A program made the position numbers and the translations under genes. The notes beneath the pieces are model-generated. The model did no database searches. It was not told the DNA's origin and saw only the letters and a program-made list of their open reading frames with translations. This document shows, piece by piece, positions 22,389-37,283 of a stretch of DNA of 64,000 nt. Source of the DNA: Tanytarsus gracilentus (taxonomy: Eukaryota > Arthropoda > Insecta > Diptera > Chironomidae). The stretch is from NCBI GenBank assembly GCA_038502055.1, contig JAXRKN010000044.1, positions 9,728,501 through 9,792,500 of the forward strand. Direction: 5' to 3'. Every line of letters starts with the position of its first letter. Within the stretch, counting starts at the first letter, position 1.

Positions 22389-25300
22389 CACTTAAATTTT
22401 ACTAGTTCTCATCCCTGGAAAAAAACACACACTCGAGGTTTTCGAGTTTATTGAACCATCAGACACATAAAAAGCCACAGAGCAAAGAGAAAGAGGGAAG
22501 GGCGATGAGAAGCGACGCTCGAAAATGCGAAACTTCAACATAAATTGAGGAATTGTATTATTTTTAAACATTCCAATGAGATTACGAGATCATAAAAATA
22601 AATCTTGAAGGTATGCTTTGAGATTGCAAAAAGTTGAAGGCATGCTGATCGGCGATTGGTCTTAGGAGCGAAAACCTGCTGGAGCTGAAGAATGTTTGGA
22701 ATTTAATGTTGACTAAATGTTTTGTAATTTCGAGAATTTATTTTGACTAACTTTAAATTAAAATTTATTCCAAGAAGCAATCACTTAGTTTTGAACCCTT
22801 GACACCATGCTTGACCTTATATTTAAATTTTATTCGACTGGGATTCGCGATCGTAAGTCATGAATTCAATATTCACAAATTTATTCCATCACAATCCATG
22901 TAAAACATGAAAAATTACTCATCCATTTAATACTTCCTTGACGACATCATAAACAAAAAAAAGAGTCGTTGAATGCTAATAATTGATGTTGTAATTGGAG
23001 ACAAACACACAATGCGGCTCAATGCCATTGACCATTATAATACAATTCTGGCGCCGCGTGCAATGAGTACAAAATGCAATTGAATATTCTCTCGACTCTC
23101 GCTTATGTATTCAGAGCACTACGAATGTTGGTGTAAATTACAAAAATAACAATTGAAAGCTTAATTTTCAGTCGGCGCTAAGATTTTCCTTCTAGGTCTA
23201 GATACAAATGAATCGGTTGTCATTCGATTTGTATTATTTTTTTTCTATCATTAACAAGAAAATTTTTCATTGTTGAGTTTTGTGTGTGAATTAAGCGCGT
23301 GTGCTATCTTCCGCTACTCATCAGTACACACACACCGTTGCGCGATTTGAATGAATAATTTTTAATTGGCCACACAGAGGAGGAGGAGGCGAAGAAACTA
23401 TGAATTTTAATTGTTTTGTTTCCATGCGGTTTAAAAAATATATTTGATAGTGAGAATAAAAATAAGGAATATAAAAAAATGTTCAAGAATTTTTTTGAAA
23501 TTACTAAAACTTGAAAATTTTGTTGAATTTTAATCAATTTAATTTTACCTCAAAAAAACTTTGCAGCAAAATGTTTTCGCTCATCTTAAATTTCATCCAA
23601 AACATTTCGCTATCAATAAACATCAAATGCACATAAAAAACTATTTTCTTCTCGATAACAAAATCACTTTTGGATTTTTCCCTCATTTTTACAAAATGAT
23701 TTTTGATTAAATTTGCGAGAAATTTTTCTTTTCCAAGCCAAACAAACTTTTTCTTTTCGTGGAAAAAATACTTTACAGACATAAATTTTGTCACGGTTGT
23801 ACACACACACAAGCAGCTTATTATAAGAAGCAAAAAGTTTTTCCTTAGCAAACAAGCAAATTTGCTTTTTTCTCTTCTTATCAATTTTCCTCGTCGAATA
23901 AAAAATAGTGCTCGAAGTGGTTGCGGTTTTCAAAAGGGGTGGGTACGAAATTAAAATTTTTAAAGAGTTTGAAAAAAATAAATAATTTTATGCATTCATA
24001 AAAATTTATTTTTAATGTTCCATCCCTTGAAATTTTTGTTTTTGTTGTTGTAAATTTCAAAGCATTACAAAATCTTTCTCGCGTTGTTTATGCCAAAAAA
24101 AAAGGAAAAAGTTTGCAATCAACAACATATTTCTGACATTATCCTCGAGTGAACATCGCTGATTTAATGTGATTGCTTATTGATTCATGCAAGTTATTGA
24201 GTGGAATTCAAAGAATTTATAACTTTAACTGGAATTTCAATGTGCGTGTAGCTTTCTATTTTTTGCGTGACTCAGTTAGGCTCGTAAACTAAGAATTTTA
24301 TAACCGAATGCTACGCTCAAGAATGTACATCAATTTTTTTCTTTGTTTCTTACTTTTTTAGGAAGACATTGAACTTAATTTTATAAAAAAAACTTTTTTA
24401 AAAAATTGAAGAATAAAATTTTAACTTGTAATTTTTTCTTATCCTTTAATTTATTAAAAAATTGCCAATTTAATTAACGATCCTTAATTGAAGTATCATT
24501 TTCTATTCTACTTGAGTCTTTATCATCTTAATGAGAACCAATTTTCTTGTAAATGTTTTAAATGGAGCATGAATAAATTTCTCCAGATTTCCGTCAATAT
24601 TTTCATCCAGAACCTCTTTAAGATTGAAATGGGATCAAATAAATTCTTCCATCTCAATCAAAAAAGCAAATTTAGCAATTTTCTCCTCAATCATCGCCAG
24701 AGCTTTTTCATTCATAAGGAAGTAAAGGAATGAGAGTGAAATGTGGGCTTGACACTTTTTCCATTGACAAAATGTTACGTCTTTGATCTCTGAATGTTGA
24801 ACTTTAGCTTCATGATTCGTTGACATTTTCAACAAAGCCTTTCCGAAGAAATCATTTGTGGGTGACACAAAGAATTTTTGTGAATGAAAAAGACTTAATT
24901 TACTTATTGTCGCCTAAATTAATTTTTTTCACTTATTTTTGATCTCGGTGCATCACCACAATCGACAAACAGACAAAAATAAACATCAAACAGCATCTTC
25001 AATGCGGAAAGAAGCGCCGCCGTCGAGTTGAATAATTAATCTGCATGTTAAAAAAATATTTTATTTATAAATTTTTCGCTCTCACTCTCTTATGTTTTTT
25101 TACGAATCAACAACTCTTTGAAAGGCGCTTCAAGTGCCTGCTTTTGAATGAAATAAATTGCTCGAGATTGCGCCAATTTTTCTCTTTCGCCTTCTCTTCC
25201 GTCAATTAGACATGCTCGCTGAACATCAATTTCTGATTCTTTTTTATCATCATCGAGGCCTTTTTGTGAGCGTGTAACGCTCACTCACAACAACAACAAG

Positions 25301-28300
25301 AACATCAAAAAATGCTGAGATTATATGATGGATGTAAGAAGAAGAGGATACAGAAAATAATAATAATTTTATTGTTTTGTTTATGAAGCAGAGAACGCCG
25401 AAAAAAAATGTGAATGCGCTTGGTTATATTTGTTTTTTCTCTTACTCACTCGAGCTCGCTTGGCGCGTAAGAATTTCTTTTAAAAACTTTTTTTTCGAAA
25501 GCGGGCGTGTGGTTTTTACCGAGAACATTTTTCGTTTTCTCTCTTCTGCTTTTATTCTGAAATGCGCCAAAAATAAAAGTTTTAGGAATCGAAAAGTTAC
25601 TTTACACACCGCAGAAAAGAAAACAATGACCCAACACGAACTTTTCGATTAAGAATTTTTACTTACGGTTTATTTAATCTGAGTTTGATAGTTAGGTGGT
25701 TAAAAAGGTGGCGAAGTAATATTTCCTGGATTTATTCTTGTTCATTTATTTTTCTCTGCTGAAATTTAGTTTAAAAAATTTAAAAATATATTCCTCAAAT
25801 TCATGATAAAAAGTTGGCAATAATTTTTGCTAAATCCTAAAACTCACAAAAAAATCAAATCCACCTCTCACATCGCTGTTTACGAAAACAAACATTTTAT
25901 TCACGTCAGTGCTTCTCAAACTGTTTTCCTCTTCATCATTTTCTAATCTCTTCACATACACACTCGCATTCATATATTGTTGACCCAAGAAATCTCGCAA
26001 TCCCATTTTCCTTCCTTTTCAAGACGATGAATGGAGAAGTACCTTCTTCAAATCATCCTCTCAAGTACGCAAATATTTTCCGCCAGACAGAGTACACGGA
26101 GAGTGGAAGTAAGCAAGAGCGGTGCTTCTTTTTTATGTGTGTATACATTATGGTAGCAGCAAGTAGTTCGCAATAGAGATAGCAAGCGAGTAATAACAAG
26201 AAAATTTTCACATAAATCGAGAACAGGATTTATTTGCAAGGAAACACATCGTCGAACGACGATGTCGAGTAAGAAGTGGAATGCTATATATATATATTCT
26301 ATAGCGAGAAAACGGAATGGTACTCCAGTCATAATAATAAGAAGTCAAAGCAGGCAAACAAGTCTGTGCTGTAAACCCTCTCCTCTTTTTTTGCATGTGA
26401 ATATTCTTGATGATGCCCAGTGGCAATAAATTTCGATGATAATTCCTGAGAAATTATTTCGGAACAAGCCTGAAAGTGGAACAGAACTTTTTTTAATTCA
26501 TTTTAAAAGTCTTAAATCAAAAAAAAATATCAACTGGAAGCAAGAAAATATAAATTTTTTGATGTAGCACCATGGCATTATATGGCAATGGACGAAAGGA
26601 AAAAATGCTCTCGAAATTCTACGGAAAGAATTCCACGCTCATATTGCCTTGATCACAGCGCGGCGTGTATAAAAAATTCTTCTTTTTCCCTCTCTTTTAT
26701 TTTTTCGAGTTCAACATTTTTTCGTTTTCCTCATTTCTCTTTTCAAGACTCATTCTATACACATATTTCATATTATGCACACACATTCATCAAAATATAA
26801 GAATTTTATATCTTTCTTTTTTTTTCGTCGAGGATAGAATGGAATGGAGAGTGAGTGAGAGACTGTTGTGTGCTAGAGAGAGAGGAAGAAATTGATTTAA
26901 GTTCATTGTCTCGCATCGTGAGCGTCTTAACGAGTGAGTGAAAGAGATCGAGGAAAAATTGTCTCGAGAACCTCCACTTGCAGCATAAGCTGAGAGTTCT
27001 TATTTTTTCGCTTCACATATGTGCGAGACGAGCATTTCGAGAGAATATGAATAAATTGTGTTGTTTTCGAAAAGAAGATGCTATTCAATATGGCAGGTGC
27101 TTGATTAGACGAAAAAAATTATATTGCTCAGCAGTCGAAGGCATTTTTTGGCCTTGAAGTCGTTCATTGGCCACACTTTGAATAATACAATATTAGAGAA
27201 GTGGTGAGTTAAAAAACTGCGCAATTATTCTTCCAGAGGTAATTAATCTGAGAGCTTGCGTGATAGAGTCGAAAAATGAGTTGTTGCGTAGGAAATTGGG
27301 ATCAAGTTAATTGGAGTAGTTTGAAATTATTTGAAATATTAATTTTTAAAGTCAACGAGTTTTTTCCTGGATTAAAAAATTGGTTAAAAAAAATTTAAAC
27401 TTTTTTTATGATTTGAACAAAAGTCAACAAATTTTATTTCCTGGATGTAAAATTTAAAATTTTATGAGAAATTAATTTTAAAAGCATTGATTTTGAAAAA
27501 GTAAAATATTCAAATCAATTTTCATTTCCTTGACCAAAAAAAAATAAAAATCCTTAATCTCTTTTTTAATTTGACCCATCAACATCTCCTTAATAGATTT
27601 CAACAACTTATTACACCCAATTAGCTGAAAATTATTCTCAAAAACAGTTCAAATATCCTCTTTCCATTTTTCATCGTAAATTATGTGCTCATGTCCGCCA
27701 TGTAGGGTAATTTTACAGCATTAACGCGTAATAACGCTGTATTGAAGTAATAAATAAAGAGATATGAGTTGTGAATAGAATTAATTTCCATAAATTTTTT
27801 TCTCTCTTTTTTCTATAACCGTCGTCAAATGTTGTGTCCATTCTAAAAACCACGCCGATTTTTTTCTCTCTTCTTTATATGTTTTGTTTATTGACCTTGA
27901 ATGTGAGCCTCAACTCGAGAACTCTTTTTTTTCGTCTAATGTGCTGTTCTAACATAGTCCGGGGCATGAAGTGGCCGTACATACATACACACACATGTGG
28001 CGCGATTCGAAAATTTAAAGCCTTTCAGTTGAATGAACTTTTAAGGCCAAGAACGCGTAAAAATACGAAAAAGAACCTATGCCGTGGATGGCTGGTTCGG
28101 TAAAGAATTCAATCGACGACCCCATCGCGTGTGTATGTCGATATTTGCGGTGTGTGTGTATTAGTGATAGACTCTGTCTGCTTCATTAGAATTTTTTTTA
28201 TTAAACACCACACAATAAAAATAAATTAGAAAGGAGAAGTTTGAAATGGATTTGTTAAAAATGTAAATTGATTTGTTTTTGAAACAAACAACCGCCGAAA

Positions 28301-30157
28301 AATAATAACTGAGGTGAGTTGCTAGGAACTAGACAGCGAATTTTAAAATTTCCTGGATTTCAAAATTTTACCTCACAATAATATTTTTTTGTGAAGTGAA
28401 TTGACACTTAAAAATAACTCCACAGCATGGCAAAAGCTCAACATGCAAAGCATGTGATTACTCAATCCCTCGAAAAAAAATCTCTTTCAAGATATTACGC
28501 ATCGGACATTTTGACACTCAAACATTCTTTAAGCACCCAAGTGATTGTTATTATTTTTCTTGCGGCACACATCATATTTTTTTCTTGAGAATGAAACCAT
28601 AAGAAGGTAGATGAAATAAAAATTTACGCGCGCATTTTTTGAGTCCAGGAAGCGAGGCAAGTTCAATGTTCTTTCGAGGTTTTGTTTTGTGTGCTTCTTC
28701 TCACTCTGTTTTCACCCTTTTTTTGCTCCGAAACTCGAGTTTATTTTTGAATTTCAAGAATATTTATGTGTGTTGATGTTGTTGTGTTTTTTTTTGTTTT
28801 TTGCGACCAAACTCACATTTTGCGGTTGGCATATCCGATTTTTAATTTATTGAAGATTTTTTTATGTAAACAATTAAATCCTTTTCTCCTTTGCTTAGGA
28901 CTGCCTTCGAGGGTTAAAGTCAATTTAATTTTTATTTCTAGGGTTGTTGGGGGTGTAGTTTAGGGTTGCAATTTTTTTCGACATTTTTAATTCAGTATTT
29001 TGATGAGAAAAAATCCTGGAAGGTGATTTCTGCATTTGTGTAAATTTTTTATTGCTTAATTAAATCAAGTGCAATTTATTTAAACATTAAACATTTTTTA
29101 ATATCCTCAAGAATACTTTTCCATTTCAAGTTAATTCTTTTCATATTCCAAGTTAATTAAAATGAATGTTTTGGCATTTCTAATTAGCTTCTCGAGTGAA
29201 ACTCATTCTGTGGTCATTACAATTGCAAAAAATATCAAGTGAATGTTGAAAAAGAAGATTGAAACTTAAGAGTGAAAAAACGTAAACTCGCAATAGATTA
29301 AGAGTTCATTAAAAATTTCTGCTTCGATAGTTTGTTGCGCGATATTTTTCTTACTTTTTAAAAATTGAATGGACAACTTTTGAGATGCTTTAACTGGAGG
29401 TAACTGAAAAGAATCGGATAATTTAAAAAATCTAAAGCATTGTAGAATCTTTAAAATCTTGCTTGGGATATTAAAATGACTCAATTACTTTAATGTTATC
29501 ACCCCTTGAGATTTTTGTTAGTATAAAATTGAGTATACTCAAAAACTGGATAAAAAATAACGAAATCTCACAATTCTGAAACTTGACGGAACTCAAAATA
29601 ATTGGATGATTTCGTTCAATAGGATATCAGGATGCATGTAAGTGACATGATGTAAGTTAGATAAAATTTATTCGAAATTGAATGGAAGCAGTGCTGTAAA
29701 AAATTTTAACAAAAGGATGAAATTTAATTAAGATTTGTGAAGAGATTTTGTTTGGAAAAATTTTGACAACAAAGAAAATAATTTTTTATTTGTTAAAGTT
29801 TTTCATTTTTTGATCAACAGCATTGATGATTTTCAATATAAACATTGGACAACAAGTTTGTCATTGCATGAGTGATGAAAAAATATTTTAAACCTCACTT
29901 TAACTCTAAAATATTTTATTTAAATTCTTTGAGTAGGTCAAGTCTGGATTTTATCAACCTCTCCATCAGTATCCGCGTGCCTTCACAATATTTATTGTTT
30001 CTTTTAGCTATGATGAATTTCTTCTTTTACTTTTTATTTCGCCTTTTGTTGCTTGTTTTTCTCACGCTTGTCCAAAAAAGAGCGAGAAGAGGAGAAAATT
30101 GAACGCACGTCATTACATGTAGTTAGCATTCAACAAAGCACAATAAATATCAAATAT
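22389..30157. other. Long non-coding stretch with GA/CT-rich islands
   Basis: No gene is supported. Islands at about 26640-27060 and 28640-28700 are rich in GAGAG, GAGTGAGTG and TCTCTTTT words that resemble GAGA-factor-type promoter or Polycomb-response DNA of flies. A short TA run lies at about 26285-26295. These suggest introns or regulatory DNA of a large gene, but no exon with convincing splice signals was found. Confidence 0.45.
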
Positions 30158-30165
30158 AAACATAT

Positions 30166-30185
30166 CACATCATCATCATCATCAT
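30166..30185. repeat. CAT trinucleotide microsatellite
   Basis: About six CAT units in a row in non-coding DNA. Confidence 0.75.
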
Positions 30186-33100
30186 AATACTTTGCTATAA
30201 TAACAACAATTTCTATTACGCTTTTATGTGTGTAAAACTCACAACGACAACGTTAAAGAATGTTTTTTAAAAGTTCACGTGTAAAATTTTAGAATTTTTT
30301 AATAAAATATTAAAGTGAAACCTTCTGCAATGACAAATTTCTAATAAAAATATTTTTTTATAAATTCAAAATTTTAAATTATTAAACCAGATATTTTTAT
30401 TTTCTACAAAAACTTTCCTGCTATTTGATAATTATCTTAATTAGCTATTAGATTAACCACAAAAGAGAAACAAGAGACACGAGCAAGATTGTCCAAGAAC
30501 AACGTAAAAAACTTCTGAGTACTGTCAGGTGGTCGTGTTTCTCGATGTTTTGCTAATGAGTGCATTGAGCGAGTAAAATTTGATATTTTTATGTGAAAAT
30601 GCGTCTGCCATGTCTGAGCAAATGGTTAAGTGTGTGGAGGATAGACAAAAAGTCTTTGAACTCATAAAAAATAATACCGACGGTATAATTCGACAGGCAG
30701 GAGCGAGTTTTAGAAAAGGAGCAGCAGATGATAAACAAAGAGACAAACAGATGCTCGAAAATTAAGTGCATGAATTTTTTTTTGTGGAATATCGACGCAT
30801 TTTTAAGAGCTTAGTGGTAAGAGTGCAAGGTGAGGAAATTTAGAGATTAAAAATAATTTTTTTAATTTAAAATTTATTTTGCAAATTTTTAAAATAAATT
30901 TTTGAATAACTTTTTAAAAATCACCATCACTTTTTTGTAAAGGTGCAGCACGAATGGCATCAAGTCTCACATTTGACGGCCAGGTGCAAAAAAAAGTTTG
31001 ACAGCGCATGCAGCCGAAGAAATGAGATAAAAAATTCAAAAACACTTGTCCGATGAAAAAAGCCCTCGAAGTTGTGTCTCATGCCAGGTAGTTGTTATGG
31101 GCTGTAATGAAAATGGATATATGAGAGAGAAAAGTGAGAAGCAGTGCTTATATGACGAGTTAATTAAAAGGCAGAAGCGAAACAAAATTGCTGTTTGTGC
31201 TGCTTCGATGTTTGTTTGTTCCCTTTTTGTGTGGAGAATTTAACTCTCTTAAAGAGAATGATAAATTGATTTTTTTTTTCAGAAATATTTTTTGTGTGTT
31301 CTTTGAGAATAAAAATTTAAAAATTTAATTTTTCATGCCACTCATCTTTAAAATCGCCGACTCAGATGAATGAAATGCTTCTCGTCTCTTTCTATTATAT
31401 AATGGCTGTTTGTTCAGATGTTGTGGACCTTCCCTTATTTGACTTTCAGCATACACATGTGCATACGACATACATAATATTATTCCTCGCCATTGACAAC
31501 GCACAGTAACTCACGTATGCATCAGTGAGAGGCACGAAAAAGTGAAAATTTATGTGTTTCTACTCACGTCATCAAATGGTGTCGAAAAATGGATGAATGA
31601 ATGTCGACCGAGTGAGAGATAAACAGAAATAGTTTCTGGTGGTTATTTACATAAAAAAATATATATTTTTAGACCCACATTGAAATATTTTTTTAAGTGA
31701 TCTAAAAATGTTCTAGAAATAATTTCGTGATGGGTTCAAAATAAAATTTGGTACTTATTAAATTGAGGGCAGAGGAAAGTTTAAGAATTGTATTATTTTC
31801 ACTTTTTTAATGCCAGAAAATAAAATTATGAACAAACAAGTGTGAAATGAGTCACAAAAAAACACCTCCTCGAGTCGTTAAAAAGTGGAAGAGGAAAATC
31901 ATCAAAAAAGTACTTTTCGTGAACTTTTATTGTCGAGGAAATTTCATGAAGAGCAAACTCTTAAATTAGCAATTTTACAACTCCAGCAATGAGAAAGGAA
32001 GAAAATTTTACGACATTGTCGGCAATTTTTCGGGATGTTGAAATTTAATTTCAATAGGTCGTCAAATTATTTCCTCAAAAACATCCTCACTAAAATTCAT
32101 TTCTTAAAATATTCATGCATAAAAGTTTCAACGCCCACATTAGGGATGCTCTCGTGAGCCTTTAAGTCTCGTTGAGGCCTAACAGAGTTCATTTTACAGT
32201 TACGTCACTAAATTCTTCTAAAATGAGTTTAGAAAACAATTGAAGTAAATTTACTTTACGAAAAATTAATTAAAATTTCTCTTACTTATTTTTAAAATAG
32301 TGGTCAAAATTTTCAGTCATCCCTCTAACTACTTTACTATGTTTACCACCCGAAAAACAAAAGCATTAAAGTTTTATGTAGCAGAAAATTTTCCCATTAA
32401 TAATCAACAGATTGGGTAACGTGTGTGGATGTGCTGCGATGGCTTTTAGCAACAACACATTTTCGCCTGATTGCCCCTTTCTCCACTTAATACCATCAAA
32501 AACCAGCAAACACAAATTTCTAATTGATTTTTACTCATACATTCTATATATGCACATATTTGCTCTTTTAGAGATGGTGAGAAAGTGGAAGAGGATTAAA
32601 TGTGTAATGATGAGACTCTCATGAATATTATGATGATAGTTGAAGTGAATTAGATATTATTATTGGACCATGCATTGAGGAGAGAGAAGTGTTAAAGGGA
32701 TTTTAATGGCAAATATTGATGCTGTTGTTGGATTAAATGTTGAATTATTCTAATTGATTTTATTCTGCGACTGAGGACTTGAAAAAAGCTCTCTGATGTG
32801 CTTTAAAGCTCAATAAATTTAATTTTTCATTCGTTCTATTTTTAAAAATAAATTTAGCATTTTTAAATCATTAAATTTTATATTTTCTAACCGCTTATTA
32901 AATTTTAAAATAAAATCACTTACAAACCCTCAAAAATTATTTTAGCCATCAGCCCAAAAATAAAAACAAAATGTTCCTCTTTAATTTCCCTTTTATTGTC
33001 TAAATACTCCCGAGAGTTGTATCTCGACAAACACATAAAATCGCATGAAAATATAAAACAAGGAAAATGACTTCGACCTGGATTAAAATGCGAAAAACAG

Positions 33101-36100
33101 GGAGAAAGCTAAAAAGATTTCCATGCTGCGTTTCTCAACATACACTTGGCACTGCCTTCAACAGCAATTTAATTTTTATTACAAACTCTAAGCGGAGCAT
33201 TTTCGGAAGGGAAATTCTCATTCGAGGAAAAGTCACATAAAATTAAGAAAGAATTTATGAATGCAAGGCGATGGAACAATGGAGTAAAATGCTCCCCGAG
33301 GATATGTTGAAAATTAAGGAGATGCTTGCATTGTGTGTATGAAATTGGATTTTTAATGCTTCACAGTTTTCTTGAAATTCTTCAAAAAATAGCACTCAAG
33401 TGTGTGCATGTGGAAATAGGAAAATTTAAGGTGATAAAAAGCTTTAAAAATATTTTAAGTTCAAAAAAGTCAACTCAATTCTCAAGTGAAAAACTTCCAC
33501 GAAATTCTTTTCAATTGCATTTAAAGACATTTAAATTTTTAATTAGAATTCAGCGTCGAACGTGATGATAAGTTGATGTAAATTTCCACAGAAACTTCCA
33601 CAAAAGTCATCGACTTCGCCGTTCGTTAACTGTGCGAATTCTTTTTCATCGCGACTGCGAAGTTTTCTTGGTAATGTCATTAGCATTTACTGGGTTAGGT
33701 TTGGAGTTGGTTTTTGAGTCTTAAAAAATATTTTTATCTTTAAATTTTGTAGGAAAATCTTCAAGATAAAGTTTTCCCCCTTTTTTCGACCTAATTAGAA
33801 TCTTCTCATTTCTGAACTCTTAAATTTAAATACCTTTTGCTAACTGTAATTAATTTTGAGTCCATAATGTCCGAAACAATTCAAATTTTCTTCCCTTTCA
33901 ACCCCTTTTTTCTCAGCTGTGTTATAGTGAGCTCTTGTGCAAACATTATGCCAGGAAAGACGAAACCAAAGAAGTTGAGTTAAAATTAAATAAACGAGAG
34001 AAAATTGATGTAATCTGAGAGCTCCTAGAGGACTTTTTTACCTTTTCACAATGCATAATTTAATTATTTTAAAGATTTTGGTTAAGGGGGAAACTTTGAA
34101 GTTTTAATTGAAGATTTCAGCAAAAAAAATATTGAAGAATATCGAATTATTTTATTTCTAGAACTTGTTTAAATTACAAAATAATTTTTAGACGAATAAA
34201 ATTAGATTATTGTAATAATTTTCAAGAGTCAACGAAAAACGAGTTTAGAAACATGAATAAATTTATGTTTGATTTAATCTCAACAGAATTATGACAAAGT
34301 CCATAAAAATAGCGTTTTATTTTCATAATCAAGGGTTGGATAAAAAATCAATTTAACAAGGGTTTTATAACAAAGGAACAAGTGCTTGGATTAAAAACTG
34401 GTCGGACTTGAAATTCCCGTGTAGTTAGGCTGACGAGGTGTTTTTTAAAGAACTGGACATCAAAATTATTATTGGTTTGTTTTTTAAATTAATTTTGAAA
34501 ATAAAATTATAAATCTAAGGTTTGCTTTTGAATTTAAAAAAAATAACCAAACTCCTTAAATTCCTTAAGGTTTAATTTTATAGTTAAATATCAAATTTCA
34601 GCGCTGAAATTAATTCATTGCCATGGCATGCCCTTATGGACTATCAAACTTGGTGTGAGTCAATTTACTTAACAAGAACCATTGTTTAAATAATGTCCTG
34701 AGGCTTTTCAGTATTCACGCAGATAACCAGAAAGTGGACAGAGAGAAAATCTCCGAGTATGAAATTTATTTTCGGATGAAATGCGTAAAATGTGCGGTAA
34801 CACACAGAAGATAACAAGCCCACAGCATAAACATCTCTACCCCACATTTAACACCAGAAAAATAATTTCTGGGATTAAATTTTCAATAACAACAACAAAA
34901 ATCTTCATTTTAAACAGACCGGAAAGCGTCATTAAAATAAATGATGACGAAATTTATCAATATTTTTAGAATAGCAAGAAATTAACTTTCTGATTTTTGA
35001 TAAATTAAGTTTTGTCAAAAATGTTGCAGTCAGTCGATGTCTTTGATACTTTTTACCCTCAGATTGCAATAAATTATTTCCTCAATTTTCGACAAGGGAA
35101 AAAATTATTTTTTAAACACAAAAATTATATTTTTCACAAAAAAAATGTATCAAATTTACTAGTTCTGCCCGCAATTGAAATTGAATGTACCAACTGCATC
35201 GCCCGTGACATTTTCTGGGACTACACGTCTATGACTTATTGCTTTTTTCGGGGATTAGTTTGAAAGTAGGGAAAAATTTAATTTAGAAGATTAAAATGCG
35301 ATTTTTAAAGAGATTTAAAAATGAAGTTGAAAATTTTTATTCGTGATCTTTGACAAAAACTAAGTTTTAGAATATTTTTAATTCAAAAAATAGATTTTAG
35401 TTCTAATTTTATTTAAAAAAATATTCTCTTAATTAATACCATGAAAAAAGTCATTAATCTTCGAGCGTTTCCTTAAATATTTTTTTCGACACCTTAATTT
35501 CTCTAAATTACCATAAATTTCCCATTTCACCACGCTAATGTCCAAAACTATGAAATAAATCCCACTCATAGACCATTCATCATAATTTTAATTTATAAAA
35601 GAAGAAGCAGAGAACTCGAGTAATCAATTGGCATCGAATTTCTTCCTCCTTTTCCTCTGCATAATTGCACTAGAAAAAAGAAAATGTTCATGGAGTTGTA
35701 AAAATGCACTAAATTAATGCTATAAACGACGCGCCCTCACATAAATCATATGAGAGAAGTCAAAAAAGTCATAATTTATGTCCCATTCATACATTTTTTT
35801 CTGCACTGTCATGGAGTGAGAGGAGAAATTGCATTAGAGTCAATCGAAGTCAATTAAAAATTTTTTTTTTCTGCAATACAATACAGACTAAATGGGATAT
35901 AGGGACAGAATGAGGAAGAGACATGGTGGTAGTGATGGTGGCTTTTGAATTTGATATTTTATGAAGGGGGTTTGAAAAAAATTTCTAAAGATTTTTTTAA
36001 AATTAAAATATTTAGACTATAAAGTTTATTTTAAGTCCACTAAAAAATTATAAAATAAAATTCACTCATAAATCACTCAAATGCCGTCACAAAAAATTAC

Positions 36101-36105
36101 AACAA
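30186..36105. other. Non-coding stretch
   Basis: No gene recognised. A 61-codon frame at 30580-30765 (plus) has a more protein-like composition than its neighbours (many Glu, Lys, Asp, Gln) but has no recognisable domain and no clear splice sites, so it is not called. Other frames are AT-driven. Confidence 0.45.
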
Positions 36106-36154
36106 TTTTTTAGTGTAACCCACGAAGTGGTGTAACACTTATATGCGCCTATTT

Positions 36155-36186
36155 CCGTCCGTCCGTCCGTCCGTCCGTCTGTCTGT
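36155..36186. repeat. GTCC/GTCT tetranucleotide run
   Basis: Five to six CGTC/CCGT units, followed by CTGT variants, inside the left arm of the foldback element; the right arm keeps only a short CAGACGGACGG remnant. Confidence 0.85.
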
Positions 36187-36664
36187 TCCATCGAGATCTC
36201 GGCTCCTGAGATAGCTAGAGACTTCTAGTTTTCGCCAAATGGTAGGTCTATGAATTTAGATTCGGCCATTTTAGGAATTATGAGGGTCATGACCACAGGT
36301 CGTGCCATGGACAGCCCTAAATGTCATTTTTCATACAAATTTCCTGTTATATGGCTTCATGTATGTCGTTGAACTCGTATTTGCATCAGGAATCGAAAGG
36401 CATTGATGATATTTGAGGAATGTCTATCATTGCCATCCAAGAGTGCCACCAATGTCCATCACGGCCGTCCAAGGAATGCCACTAATGTCCATTTTTTAAA
36501 AGTATGGCTTCATGTACCTCGTTGAACTCGTAATTGCATCAGGAATTGATTAGCATTGATGATTTTGAAGAATGACCGTCACGGCCGGCCAGGAGTGTCC
36601 AAGGAATGCCTCTAATGTCCATTTTTTAGAAGTATGGCTTCATGTACCTCATTGAACTCGTAAT

Positions 36665-36890
36665 TGAAAATGGAACGCAATGGAAAATGGAACACAATGG
36701 AAAATGGAACACAATGGAAAATGGAACACAATGGAAAATGAAACACAATGGAAAATGAAACACAATGGAAAATGGAACACAGTGGAAAATGAAACACAAT
36801 GGAAAATGAAACACAATGGAAAATGGAACACAATGGAAAATGGAACACAGTAGAAAATGAAACACAATGGAAATTGAAACACAGTCGAAA
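36665..36890. repeat. 17-bp tandem repeat array
   Basis: About twelve copies of AAAATGGAACACAATGG, with alternation of TGGAACACA and TGAAACACA types, then a related AGCCATTTTGGGA series to about 36985. Because 17 is not a multiple of 3, all minus-strand frames stay open and give repetitive peptides (HFPLCSIFHCV-like). These are artefacts, not proteins. Confidence 0.9.
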
Positions 36891-37013
36891 CACAGTGGGA
36901 AGCCATTTTGGGAAGCCATTTTGCGAAGCCATTTTTGAGAAGCCATTTTTGGGAAGCCATTTTGGGAAGCCATTTTAGGAAGCCAAAAGGGGAGGCCAGA
37001 AGGGGAAGCCAAT

Positions 37014-37259
37014 ACTGATCTGTTACAAGTGGGTTACACGGCAACACCCACGTGTGGGTTTTGAAACATTTTTTTAGATTAATTTAACAAAAAAATCTCA
37101 TTTTATTTTATTTAAAACTTCTATCAAAAATCGAGTCATTGTCACAAACATAAAGGACTTTTCCCTCTTAAGTGTGCGGCAATAACTCACAAAAAGAAAA
37201 AAAATGTTTCAAAACCCACACGTGGGTGTTGCCGCGTAACCCACTTGTAACAGATCAGT
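37014..37259. mobile_element. Nested 246-bp MITE with about 60-bp terminal inverted repeats
   Basis: The left end (ACTGATCTGTTACAAGTGGG) is matched by the reverse complement at the right end (CCCACTTGTAACAGATCAGT). The arms continue through CGGCAACACCCACGTGTGGG to ATTTTTTT, giving about 60 bp with very few mismatches. The centre is AT-rich. It lies inside the larger foldback element, so it inserted later or was captured. No clear target duplication is seen. Confidence 0.85.
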
Positions 37260-37283
37260 GTTTGAAAATCAAGTGCATAAAAA

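Noticed and set aside
30580..30765. A 61-codon plus-strand frame with protein-like composition
   Set aside because: No domain, no convincing splice signals, and the opposite strand is also open; could be a missed exon but cannot be supported.
36612..37047. Three overlapping minus-strand frames of 106-132 codons
   Set aside because: They are read through a 17-bp tandem repeat and give the same periodic peptide in each frame; repeat artefact.
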